From contig RCTD01000009.1 in NCBI GenBank assembly GCA_014898415.1, positions 1,488,001-1,552,000 on the forward strand: a stretch of DNA of 64,000 nucleotides, written 5' to 3'. The position numbers and the translations under genes are program-made. Of the stretch, positions 11,283 to 21,159 are shown one piece after another. How positions within the stretch are numbered: the stretch's first letter is position 1; the number at the start of each line of letters is the position of its first letter. The stretch is from Stromatinia cepivora. Taxonomy: Eukaryota; Ascomycota; Leotiomycetes; Helotiales; Sclerotiniaceae. The notes under the pieces are model-generated. The model worked only from the letters and a program-made list of their open reading frames with translations, had not been told where the DNA came from and did no database searches.

Positions 11283-12273
11283 TCAAGTTGTTTCATATCT
11301 GGGTTTCCGCTGATGGTACTGATGGAGATAGTAAATGAATACCAAACCAGCTAAATATAGATACCAGCCGCTGGATTTCAGTAGAAGCGAAGAAGGCCAC
11401 GGTTCTACGGCCTCTTGAAATGCTGATAGATAGTGAGAAGCTTGGTTTGGATGCTTGACCCAATTGGTTCCGTTGCTGAGGCCGTAGATGTATGTAGAAA
11501 CAACATCCATACTATACTCTCTAGTCAAAGAATATACATCCACAGCTCCATCTTCCTTTGCTGCTTCCTGTAATCTGGGGAGTAGTCTGGAATGGCTAAT
11601 AGTACCCAAGATCTCCACAAGCGCAGCAGAATTCTCAATGCGAGATTTGGAATATACATGAGTAAACATCCGCCTTCGCTCCAAATGATCCTTTGCTTTT
11701 CGTATTGCGAATAATGGGGAGAATCTTCCGCATTAATTGGCATTAGTATTAGCATCTCTCAATTTATCAATTTATCAATTTATCAATTTATCAATTTATC
11801 AATTTATCAATTTATCAATTTATCAATTTATCAATTTATCAATTTATCAATTTATCAATTTATCAATTTATCAATTTATCAATTTATCAATTTATCAATT
11901 TATCATAATATCATAATATCATAAATCCAACATCGTAAATAACATACCCAAATTGTGTAAAGTTATCATATAAGCTTGATTTATCCCAATTCCCTCCATA
12001 CACAACCCTAACACCTTCTTCAATACAATCAATACTTATTTCTCGCGGGCCAATTCTTATTACGGGACCAAGACGTCGATGAGCGGAGAGGAGAGTGGGA
12101 AATTCGATGCCGATGCCGGTTGCTCGGAGATAGAGGAGCCAGAGGCGGGAGAAGGGGACTGTGAAATGCGCGGAAGGTATGACGTTTAGTGGGGAGGAAA
12201 AGAGGGGGATGAGTTTGGAAGTTATCTAGGGATATAGTGTTGTGGGTATTATAAGAGCTATGGGAATTAGCAT
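11283..12273 (-). pseudogene. Truncated cytochrome P450 relic
   Basis: Reading from an ATG at 12273, the translation resembles a fungal P450 N-terminal half: IPSAHFTVPFSRLWLLYLRA, then AHRRLGPVIRIGPREISID and VVYGGNWDKSSLYDNF. An intron at 11947-11725 (donor GTATGT, branch GCTAAT, acceptor AAG) rejoins in phase to FSPLFAIRKAKDHLERRRM, FTHVYSKS and LTREYSMDVVSTYIYGLSNG, matching the helix B-E part of P450s. The frame stops at 11283 after about 240 residues. An in-frame TAG at 12228-12226 interrupts the N-terminus. No I-helix, ExxR or heme-binding FxxGxxxC motif is present, so it cannot be a working monooxygenase. The intact splice phase and good codons suggest recent decay. An intron removing the early stop is possible but not evident. 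Confidence 0.8.
11761..11904. repeat. (AATTTATC)18 perfect minisatellite inside the P450 intron
   Basis: Exactly 144 nt made of 18 uninterrupted AATTTATC units, followed by degenerate ATAATATC copies. It occupies most of the 223-nt intron of the P450 relic. Perfect identity implies recent expansion. Confidence 0.97.
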
Positions 12274-12789
12274 TGTGGAAAAGAATTTTAGAGGTGTAGG
12301 GTTTATTGAGGTTGAAGTTCAGAGGTAAAGGTGTAGAATGGTGGGATTATTTGATTTTGTAGTTTGAGAAGAGAGAGAGAGAGTGTGTGTGTGTTTACAA
12401 CAGTTGGTGGCGGAGTTTGGTTGATATTGAGTTATTGGTGGTTAATTTGATTAGATAGGGGGGATCTAGGTGTTTGATTGCTGTATTTCATCTATGTATA
12501 TTAATATCTCTATATTCCCGAATATGAGGTTGGTGGAGATTTAAGGAGTGGAAATTTTTTGTATAGCAAAGTATCATAGACTTTATCCCATCTGCTATAG
12601 GACGTCTTTTAGAGACCTAGGTCTGATCGTTGATATCAGCTCCGAGGATCTATAATTTCACCTTATAGCAAAATATCATACTGGTAGTCATCATCTACTT
12701 AATGACGTTGTCTCATTCTCACCGTAACATGATAACTCGTACATCATTCCACCTCCATCCTGAGTACACTACCATAAACCTCAAAAGAA
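12274..12789. other. Intergenic, no gene seen
   Basis: Separates the P450 relic start from the MOSC gene's 3' end, both on the minus strand. Short GA and GT microsatellites lie at about 12370-12392. Nothing else is supported. Confidence 0.5.
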
Positions 12790-14236
12790 TCAAGTCGAAA
12801 TTCCAGGCCAATCTATCATCCATAATCAGTTCAAGACACATCACACAAGATATCACAAAAATTAACTTACGAAATCTTGTCCTCTCCTTATTCGTCTTCG
12901 AAACTCTCACTTCATCACCAACTCTCAAGATCTTCCCCTCACCCTCATTACCCATAAATCCATATCTTCCAAAAATAGGACTGTACTTCATACCCTCATC
13001 TACTCTCCTATCTTTCATCAATAACTTCAATACTCCTTCTGCTTTAGATGCTCCAGTTCCTTTTTCATGGTCAACGTTTATTGATTTACATCGACCGCAA
13101 TTGGCTGTTAGGATAATTTCTTTGTCTTTATCAGAACCAAATTTTAATCCACCCCAGTAGTCTTCATCGTAGGCGGAGGGAGAACCGGAAACAATGATGT
13201 TGGCGCGGAACTTGGTAATATCCATTTGGGTGTCGCCTGGTAGACGACTCGACACATCATCACATGATGCTTCCGTGATGACAAGGTAAGGTGCGAGGTC
13301 GTTGAAGGCAATTTTTTCATCATCCTGACTTGGAATCAATGAATTGATGATGGGGATGCATTGCAAAAGTTTTTTGGTGGGTGTCAAAATCATGGGACCA
13401 TCAGTTGCTGGTCTTCCAGGAAGATTCCCAAGAACGAGCCGACGGCTACTACCAGCGTATGCGAGGATAACTTCATAGCCGAAGTATTTAGTAAACCATT
13501 CATTGTACTTTGTGCCCATATCATAAGCTGTGGTTGCGCTCCCATGCATGTCAACCTTGACTTGCTGAAGATTGGAGAAGGTGCCAGGTGAAAGTTCGAT
13601 TTCTAATGTTGGACGTTCCTCGTTTGGAGAATCGGCAGAGTCAGGTGCGTGGTAAGTAACATAAAGAGTTGAATCTTTAATGGATGTATGGAATAGGACC
13701 ATTTCAGGATGATGAGTTACATGCATATTTTGATAACGACCCCATTTAGAATCCTTATCGTGAATTTTAAGGAGCATAAACTTCCGATCATAAGAAAAGC
13801 CCTCTTTAGTGAGGGTGGCAGAGGGAAGAGAACATCCTCGAAGTGACTTTATCGGGTAGATATAAAGCTTCACGTTGTCAGTGCGATTGCCCCCTTTTGG
13901 TGGAAGTCTTATGTACGTTACCTGACTGATGGTCATTTTCGGACGAGAGGCAAATCTCTCCACGATACCCGATATTAGTTCCTCAGCCTTTTGAAGTTCC
14001 TTCTCAGTCTTCTGAAGCTGCTGTTTAGCCTCCTGAAGCTGAGAATTTTTCATCGACAGCCTGATCATTAGATACAAACAGAACCCGATTTTGAAAAGTG
14101 ACTCGAAGGGTAACTCGCCCAAAAAAGGTACATATACCATGCGGCAACCCAATTTATCGAGGCTATCCCCCAAATAGTCCAAAATTGATTCTGGGGTTGC
14201 CGTTCCTCCGGAGCTGAAGGTATTCACTGCCTCCAT
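12790..14236 (-). CDS. MOSC-domain protein (mARC/molybdenum cofactor sulfurase C-terminal type)
   Basis: Exons 14236-12871 and 12812-12790. The 58-nt intron (donor GTAAGT, acceptor TAG) adds the last residues HWPGIST in phase, giving 462 residues; reading through the intron would give an unlikely tail. Residues about 45-62 are hydrophobic (LFKIGFCLYLMIRL) and may anchor the protein. A charged helix that is probably coiled coil follows (about 63-95). The MOSC_N beta-barrel begins near LYIYPIKSLRGCSL. The MOSC core has the NCGRCKSINVD segment, with Cys380 at the position that binds molybdenum in mARC-like proteins, and GRYGFMG and LRVGDEV near the end. Known relatives reduce N-hydroxylated compounds or bind Moco; the substrate here is unknown. 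The next gene upstream is divergent, with an 869-bp shared promoter region. Confidence 0.88.
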
Positions 14237-15029
14237 TATGAACCACTCGAAAGTTTGAAGGATTCGTTAAAAGAACTGAATTGAAATAGATCTTGTAAAT
14301 TGAGAATCCTCATATGCATGTTCCTTCATACACTTTATTCTTTGAGATGTCGTTGAGATGTTGAGATGTGCAGTAATCCCCCTCATTCGGATGGAGGGGT
14401 TATCCGACGAATCAGAGAAGGCCGGACACTCTTACCCGATAAGGTGAGTTTATTCTTTGAATCTCATGAACGTATCAAGTCCATCACTCTTCCTACCTTT
14501 CAACCAGCAGTGACAATGTGCATCTTCTTGGGATTCCCGTCAGCTTTGCAAAAGCAATTGAACGTGAAAAAGTCCCGCATACTTCGGGTGGTCACGTGAA
14601 GAGCAAGGTCAACTTAGCCAGCCAATATTGTAGAAAGGGTTAGCGATGTCGAAGAAGAATATACACAAAGCAATACTGTGTCGCATTAGCACGCAATACA
14701 CGCCTCTTCTCGCCTTAAATTACAAGAATTAGAGAATAATTCAAAATCACAAATAATAGGGGAAACACTAATTTCATCACGTGTTCAGCTGTCAAAAACT
14801 TCGGCTTCTTCACTCGCCACATCTCCGTTGCTAATCCAATCAATATCCATGGAAATACCCCGCTTCGCCTCAATCAGCTAAGTGGGATGTTTACTCCACG
14901 TGCATCAACCATAGGACCTCAATTTCATCCGAGCTTGTGTACCTGCAGAGATAACTAAAGACTTTATTGTCGTTGGGATGCATTTCAAGATGCATCCTGG
15001 ATGAAAACAAGGACCAGTTTATAACATTT
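14237..15029. other. Divergent promoter region, no gene seen
   Basis: Lies between the MOSC gene (leftward) and the histidine phosphatase gene (rightward). A CCCCTC...GAGGGG inverted pair occurs at about 14380-14398. The frame at 14366-14599 shows no recognisable features. Confidence 0.5.
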
Positions 15030-15037
15030 TATATAAA
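15030..15037 (+). promoter_or_regulatory. TATA box for the histidine-phosphatase gene
   Basis: TATATAAA lies 34 nt before the in-frame ATG at 15064 and 76 nt before the ATG at 15106. Initiation about 30 nt downstream of the box would leave almost no leader for the first ATG, favouring the second as the start. Confidence 0.6.
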
Positions 15038-15105
15038 GGGGCCATGAATTCCTATTCTTGGTGATGGAATGCTTCAGCCATCGATTCACGATTTCAATTA
15101 TCATC

Positions 15106-16769
15106 ATGTTTTCCTTAACTATTTGGTTCAGCATTCTGTCAATTGTGAGCGCTGTCCCGGGTGGTCATTCTCCTCGTGCGACCCCGGCTCCATATTATAA
15201 TCCTCAGTCAAGCACGGGATCTCATGATGCGAGTTGGATAAACTACACTGCCGTGCCAGGATTCTTCTTACAAGATGAAGCGACAACAGTTCCATCGACT
15301 TTCGATTATGTATGTATTTACTATCTCCACCATCAATCGAGATGCACCCTCAATTTTAGAATCCATCTCATTACACACGCATTAAGCCTTGCCAAGCTAA
15401 TCACAAGTACAGACTCAATGGAACTTTGGTCTCATCAACCGGACTTATCCCACCGACTCTCACATCTCAAAAAGTGCAACCCAATGGCAAAAATTTAAGA
15501 AATATGTTACGTTTTTAAACATGAACTCACCTAAGAATGTGAATTATAAGGTTCTGTTCATGGGCAGACATGGCGAAGGATATCACAATGCTGCTGAGGC
15601 CTATTATGGAACTCCTGCTGTAAGTTAATCTGATTGAGTGATGTATTTATAGATAGATTGCTAATGATGAATGTAGTGGAATGTATGTGCTTCTTTTGAG
15701 TAGTGAATTTACTGATGATTTTAGTGTTATTATTCCTTGATGGATGGTAATGCAACCGTCACCGTACGTAATCGCAAACCTCCTCTGAACGTATGAAGTG
15801 GAGTTTAACATTCTGTAGTGGGCTGACGCACATTTAACTCTCAACGGAATAGCTCAAGCACAAAGAGCCGCCGACTACTGGCTTTCGCGCATCCAGCTCC
15901 AAGATATCCCACTCCCACAATCCTACTACACCTCTCCGCTATATCGCTGTCTTAAAACTGCAAACATAACCTTCTCCACTCTCCCTCTTCCTAAATCTCG
16001 CCCTTTCAAACCCTTAATCAAAGAACTTTTCCGAGAAGATATTTCCGGCCATACTTGTGATCGAAGAAGTAACCGAACATTCATCCATGAATCGTTTCCC
16101 TCGTATAAAATCGAGAAGGGGTTCTCGGAAAATGATCTTTTGTGGAAGAAACTTGAGGGTGAAGTTGCTACTGATCAGGATATTAGGAGTAAGAAGGTTT
16201 TGGATGAGGTTTTTGGGAGTAATGATAATACTTGGTTGAGTATTACAAGTCATTCGGGGGAAATTGCTAGTATTTTGAGAGGTATGTTTTCTTGATTTCT
16301 CGATTTTCATCGTAATCCGAGCCTTCTTTCATGGGATTCTGGACTGCAATCACTCGGTTTCTCTTGACAGCAGATAGCAATGCCATTATGGATCAACTAG
16401 GACCCTGCAGTCGATGGATGGGCTGCATATTTCAAACTACACCCTCACATTATCCCTCGATTCAAGCTCTATCCATTCTCGTTCTAAAGTATAACACTGT
16501 GCTAACTTTAAGTGACACAGTCCTAAATCACCAAGCCTTCGGATTAACAACCGGATCCATCATACCCGTCCTGGTAAAAGCAGAGACTATCCCCGGAAAC
16601 GCAACATCGACGTCCTATCTACCAGTAAGTACTTTCTATTCACTCCCGTTGCCTTTTCTTGAATTAAATCTAAGAATCCTTCGCGCTCATGCTGATGATA
16701 ATGAATCTACTGTAGTGGACAACTATATCAACATGTACTAGCCCTCCAGCCAACACGGCTACTTCATAA
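15106..16769 (+). CDS. Secreted histidine phosphatase (phosphoglycerate mutase-like), seven exons with a 6-nt microexon
   Basis: Exons: 15106-15309, 15413-15619, 15677-15682, 15725-15763, 15819-16281, 16521-16624, 16716-16769; total 358 residues. All junctions are GT-AG and in phase. The N-terminus MFSLTIWFSILSIVSA is a compact signal peptide, supporting the ATG at 15106 over the one at 15064. The catalytic motif FMGRHGEGYHNAAEAYYGTP carries the phosphorylated His of the RHGxxxHN class, and ITSHSGEIASILR supplies the second active-site His. The microexon encodes Trp-Asn, giving WNCYYS, followed by WADAHLT across the next intron; both match the family. The expected activity is hydrolysis of phosphate esters outside the cell or in the secretory route; the substrate is unknown. 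The fifth intron, about 239 nt, is unusually long for this window. Confidence 0.85.
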
Positions 16770-17939
16770 GGCGAAAGAAAGCCAAACGAAGCCAACGAAG
16801 CCGAAGAAAGAATATAAATTAAAGACTTGGTAATATCATACATTTAGAATAGCTACTTACCGGTACAATAAATTATTGATAACAAATTTGTTCCTCTCTG
16901 AAGACTTCTCTTTCCGGTTTCATGTGTGAGATCTATGGCCAGTATTCAAACATCTACTTTTCACAAAATTCGCTGATCTGGGCACTATCATACTATGTCT
17001 ACCTCTCACAGATCTCATCAATGTTATCAGCATCATAAACAGTGCCCATTCCCCTTATCACCCATCTCGCAACATTCGGTCTTAGTCCTTGTACTATCTC
17101 GCTCAATTCCACAAACAACATCACTATCCAATTGATCCTGCACAACACTGAAACACTCTCAAATAATTACACGCTCATTGCTCAAACTAAATCCAGATAT
17201 TAATCTCTCATTCCTACTCAATTGCGAGATATTCCAAGTTCGCCCCGCTGTATTCGTTGTATCCATCTCATCCCAAGAATCCCAGATCTTAAAATTTACA
17301 ATAATCAGGACTTGCCAATGTTGTTCAATCTGATTCTAGGATCACTGGGTGTTAGATTCAGAAGTATTCTGGGAGATGGATATGCTGATCTTGCAGAGCT
17401 TGACCTCTACGCCAATAGTCAGGAGTCTAGAATAGAAATATTGATATTCTGGGTGGTGTACTCGCACAGTATAATTAATGCACAGCAATCATCCTTCAAT
17501 GCCATAATATAGCACGCCCGCACATAAAGTAATACACAAAACCTTACAACACAAGCTCGAATGCAAAATAAATCAAACCTCAAGAGCCGCCAATCTAGCT
17601 ATCTATCCCATTATTAACATAAAAGTATTCTTGAGAAACTTCCCTCGTAAAGAGCAAGGAAAAAAAACGATATCCAAAGCCAATCTTGAATACACTCTTA
17701 GTTCGATCACAATTCAACACTCCCAATTATCATACGAAAACTACCCGGATGATTTTGGTCCCTCTTTCTTTCTTTGTTCTCCACTTGCCAAATATAGGAT
17801 CATGATGATGATAATGATTCAAAACTATACATCATATTCGAATCTGTTCAAAGCACTCACTTTCCCCCGTCTTCTACCCCTAAGATCAACACAGGTATAC
17901 AACGGAAACCTTTCATTTAACTATTAGGAACTCTTTCTT
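16770..17939. other. Intergenic, no gene seen
   Basis: Short frames at 17222-17512 and 17631-17927 have no family resemblance. No RNA gene or clear repeat was recognised before the array that begins near 17940. Confidence 0.5.
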
Positions 17940-20900
17940 CCCTTTCTTCCAAAATCCAACTCTGCCAACTTGCGATATGCAACATAAGAAGAACGTGAGC
18001 TAAGTTAGGCTGAATATATCGAAGGAGAAAGGACAGATTGCATCTAAGAAAAGAGTTGAGTAGCGGAGTTATGGTGATTTCTAATGATGATTGGTAATGA
18101 TTTAGATACCTTTAGCGCCAGATTCGGACAAGATTATATCGGCATTTAGATTTGAGACTTTTGGTTAAGGGAGCAATAGAGCGGAGGGGTAGTATGTCCA
18201 GATATGTAACCAAGATCCATTGATTAAAAACCTCATGCTAACTTCCAACTCTGCCAACTTCCGATGCGCAATATAAGGAGAAGCTGAAGTCAGTCAGGCC
18301 AAATAGAGAAAGATAAAGGACAGATTGCATGTGTAGGAGGGGGAGGGGAGAGATGATGGTTTCATGATTAAATATTTGGAAGGACCTACATTCACCCTCT
18401 AGCGCCTGTAGCCTGGTAGCAAATGTGAATAGACGCGAGACACATTAGGAGAATAGATCGGGAGGGTAATAATATCTAGAGGTGCAATGAAAGACCATCT
18501 ATCTACTCAGGTATGTACTAAATTCCAACTTTGCCAACTTACGATGTGCAACATAAAGAAATTTTAAGCCAGCTAAATTGATGAAAAGAAGACAGGTTGT
18601 ATGTATGGGGGTTTGGAAGAGGAGAGTGGTAATTCCGTGATTGGTAAACTTTGGATGGTCTAGTGTCGGCACTTAGAAATATCTAGTCTAACCTAACCAC
18701 CTTATATCAAATAATACTAGCCCATTTAGTAAACTACTGGAGAAGAGCCGCATTATGCATTATATACAGAAACTCGAAGTCTCGAATAAAGACAAATAGG
18801 CAACAAAAACACACATCCAATTAGAATTCATACTATATCCTAACTCTGCCAACTTGCTATATGCAAAAAAAGACGGAAAAGGATGTGAGGCTAGCTTTGA
18901 AAGATAGATAGGTTGGTAGAGGAACCGCATCTATTTTGAACCTCCTCCGGCTTTATAAATCTACTATGGAAGCGGTTGGTATGCATATAGATTCTATCTC
19001 TGTTAACTCGAGACCAGCTAAACTAGATATTCTTATGGAGAAGCACATGTATGAAAAAGAGACCGATCTACCTAGAGCCACTCTCTAATCCTCTACTTCT
19101 CTACAGAATACAAACTCGCGTGTCATGTACACAAATGCAGATATGCAACAAGAAAACATCTATTCATTCAAAGCCCGTACTATTTTCCAACCCTGCCAAC
19201 TTACGATGTGCAGCAAAAATGAGGATGTTCGATAGTATGAAGCCGGATGGCTTGAGGTCAAAGAGGTTAAGGCTAGATAGGTTGAATATAAGAGCCGCAC
19301 TATATAAAGGAACTCGTATATTTGTATAAGCAGAGCTATGCAGCATAAAACCAGACAGGTCGGGCCAAATAGGTTGAAGTTAAAAGCTGCACTCTAAAAG
19401 CAATATCGTATTCTCGTACCAAGACGACATGCAACATAAGATGTATGTTCAGTCAACCAGTGCAGATAAAGTGAGGTCAGATAGATATTGGAAAAGAGCC
19501 GCACTATGCAGAGAAACTCGTATCCCCGTATAGGAGAGATGTGCAACAATATATATATACATTCAATTAGATAATCTAGGTAGGTTGGAGGGAATGAAGC
19601 TCGTATATCGTATAGAAGAGATATGCAACAAAAACATTCATTTATTTATTCATCATCATCCAAAACTCGTATCCTCTTATAGATGAGATTTGCAACATAA
19701 AAAGAATATTTGACTACCTATGCCATGTAGGTAGTAATGAGGAATCCGGTCCCAAATTTAGAGAAAGAGGGGGTCCTAGATGATTTTTCATTGTGATTTA
19801 CTAAAGTAATTCCTCCCACCCCTCCGCACCCCCTAGCTCCGTCAAGGTTCTTGTGACATATAATCAAGGAGAGATATGCAACAAACACTCTTCAAATAGT
19901 CCCCGCGACAAATGATCAATATACAACAGAAAGCTTTGATATTTCCCCTCTTCTCCTCCGGAGAAATTACCATAACAAATAATCAACAACAGATATACAA
20001 CAGACCCCATTCATCCTTCCACCTAATCCATATTTATACTTAACTTAAACCCAGGTTCTTCTTATATGCTTGGAAGCCTTCCGTTTGCCATAAGTCAACT
20101 ACTCTGCATTTGGGCCACTTTTTCACACCAAAAATCACGAAAATTAACATTTTTAACTTTCTTATTTATGAATATAATTCATTAAAATTTTAATCATAGA
20201 TTTATTACTTATATAATAATAATTTCTGAAAATTTCAGATTTTTCATAATTTTTTTTATCGAAATATTGAAGATTGAATTTCCAAATTTTAATTTATATA
20301 TAATTTATATACAAATTAAAAAAACACAAAAATCTTGAATAACTTTTTAATCAAAATAATTAAAAATAAATTATCAATTTTTATGAAATCTTCAAATCAA
20401 ATTCTATAAAATAAATCGAATTTTAGAATTTTAGAATTTATAAATAAGATTTTATTTACATTTTTATATTTTACAAGAATTAAAAGACTATAATATTTTT
20501 AATAAAATTTTTTCTATAAATTATAAATTTATATTATAAGATTTTCTAAATTTTTAAATCTTTAAATATCTTATAAAAATTAATAATTTATTTTTAATTA
20601 CTTTTATCGAAAAGTTATTCAAAATTTTAATATTTTTTAATTTGTATATAAAATTATATATAAATTGAAATCAAAATTTCAACGAAAACAAAATTTAAAA
20701 TTATGAAATTTTCAGAATCAATTGATATTTATATAAAGAATCTATATTTAAAATTTTAATTGATTATATTGATTTATTGTAAAATTATTAATAAATGAAA
20801 ATCATGGTTTTTAATGTAAAAGGGTAGCCCAAAAGGGGGGTGGCCCAAAAGTAGGGTAGTTGACTTACCCATCTCTTCCACCTTATCTTCATCACCCCTC

Positions 20901-21150
20901 TTCCCCTCTCCAAGGACAATAAACCATGACAAATAATCAACAATAGACATACAACACTCCCTTTCCTGCAGCCAAGCAGCCAAACGGATTACATCCATAA
21001 GCAAGCATCAGATCATAATTGTATTTATATAGAAAAAAGTACTGACCTTATATTTCGCTCCAATATATTCATCATCACCACAAATCCAACACCCTCACCA
21101 CCCACGCCAACTCTCCTGAGAACACAAAACAAGAAGATATACAACAAACC
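17940..21150. repeat. Degenerate dispersed/tandem repeat array with a GATATGCAACA box
   Basis: The box GATRTGCAACA(TAA) or its GATATACAACA variant starts near 17974, 18263, 18543, 18857, 19140, 19205, 19335, 19426, 19538, 19620, 19687, 19873, 19919, 19992, 20946 and 21135. The left five long-spaced copies (about 277-345 bp apart) are preceded by CCAACTCTGCCAACTT. The 19.1-19.7 kb copies are closer and share AACTCGTAT...CGTATA before the box and AGAGCCGCACTAT plus ATAGGTTGAA further upstream. The right-hand copies are preceded by ACAAATAATCAA. No open frame spans the units. The function is unknown; a decayed satellite or a cluster of regulatory sites are both possible. Confidence 0.75.
20093..20865. 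mobile_element. AT-rich foldback/MITE-like element with long inverted repeats
   Basis: The left end AGTCAACTACTCTGC followed by TTTGGGCCAC is mirrored at the right end by the reverse complement of AGTCAACTACCCTAC followed by TTTTGGGCCAC. TA dinucleotides flank both ends (20091-20092 and 20866-20867), as in Tc1/mariner insertions. The similarity continues inward for about 300-350 bp, for example ATATAC-AAATTAAAAAA and TAATTAAAAATAAATTAT on both arms, so nearly the whole element can fold. The interior is extremely AT-rich and has no transposase frame, which suggests a non-autonomous element further eroded by C-to-T changes. It lies inside the box-repeat array. Confidence 0.8.
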
Positions 21151-21159
21151 TATCCATAA

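Noticed and set aside
12702..13160. 152-codon plus frame
   Set aside because: Antisense to the MOSC gene.
15064..15066. ATG 42 nt upstream of the chosen histidine-phosphatase start
   Set aside because: Only 27 nt beyond the TATA box and it buries the signal peptide; the ATG at 15106 fits better.
17940..21150. CRISPR array
   Set aside because: Units are degenerate, spacing is irregular, and the DNA is eukaryotic.
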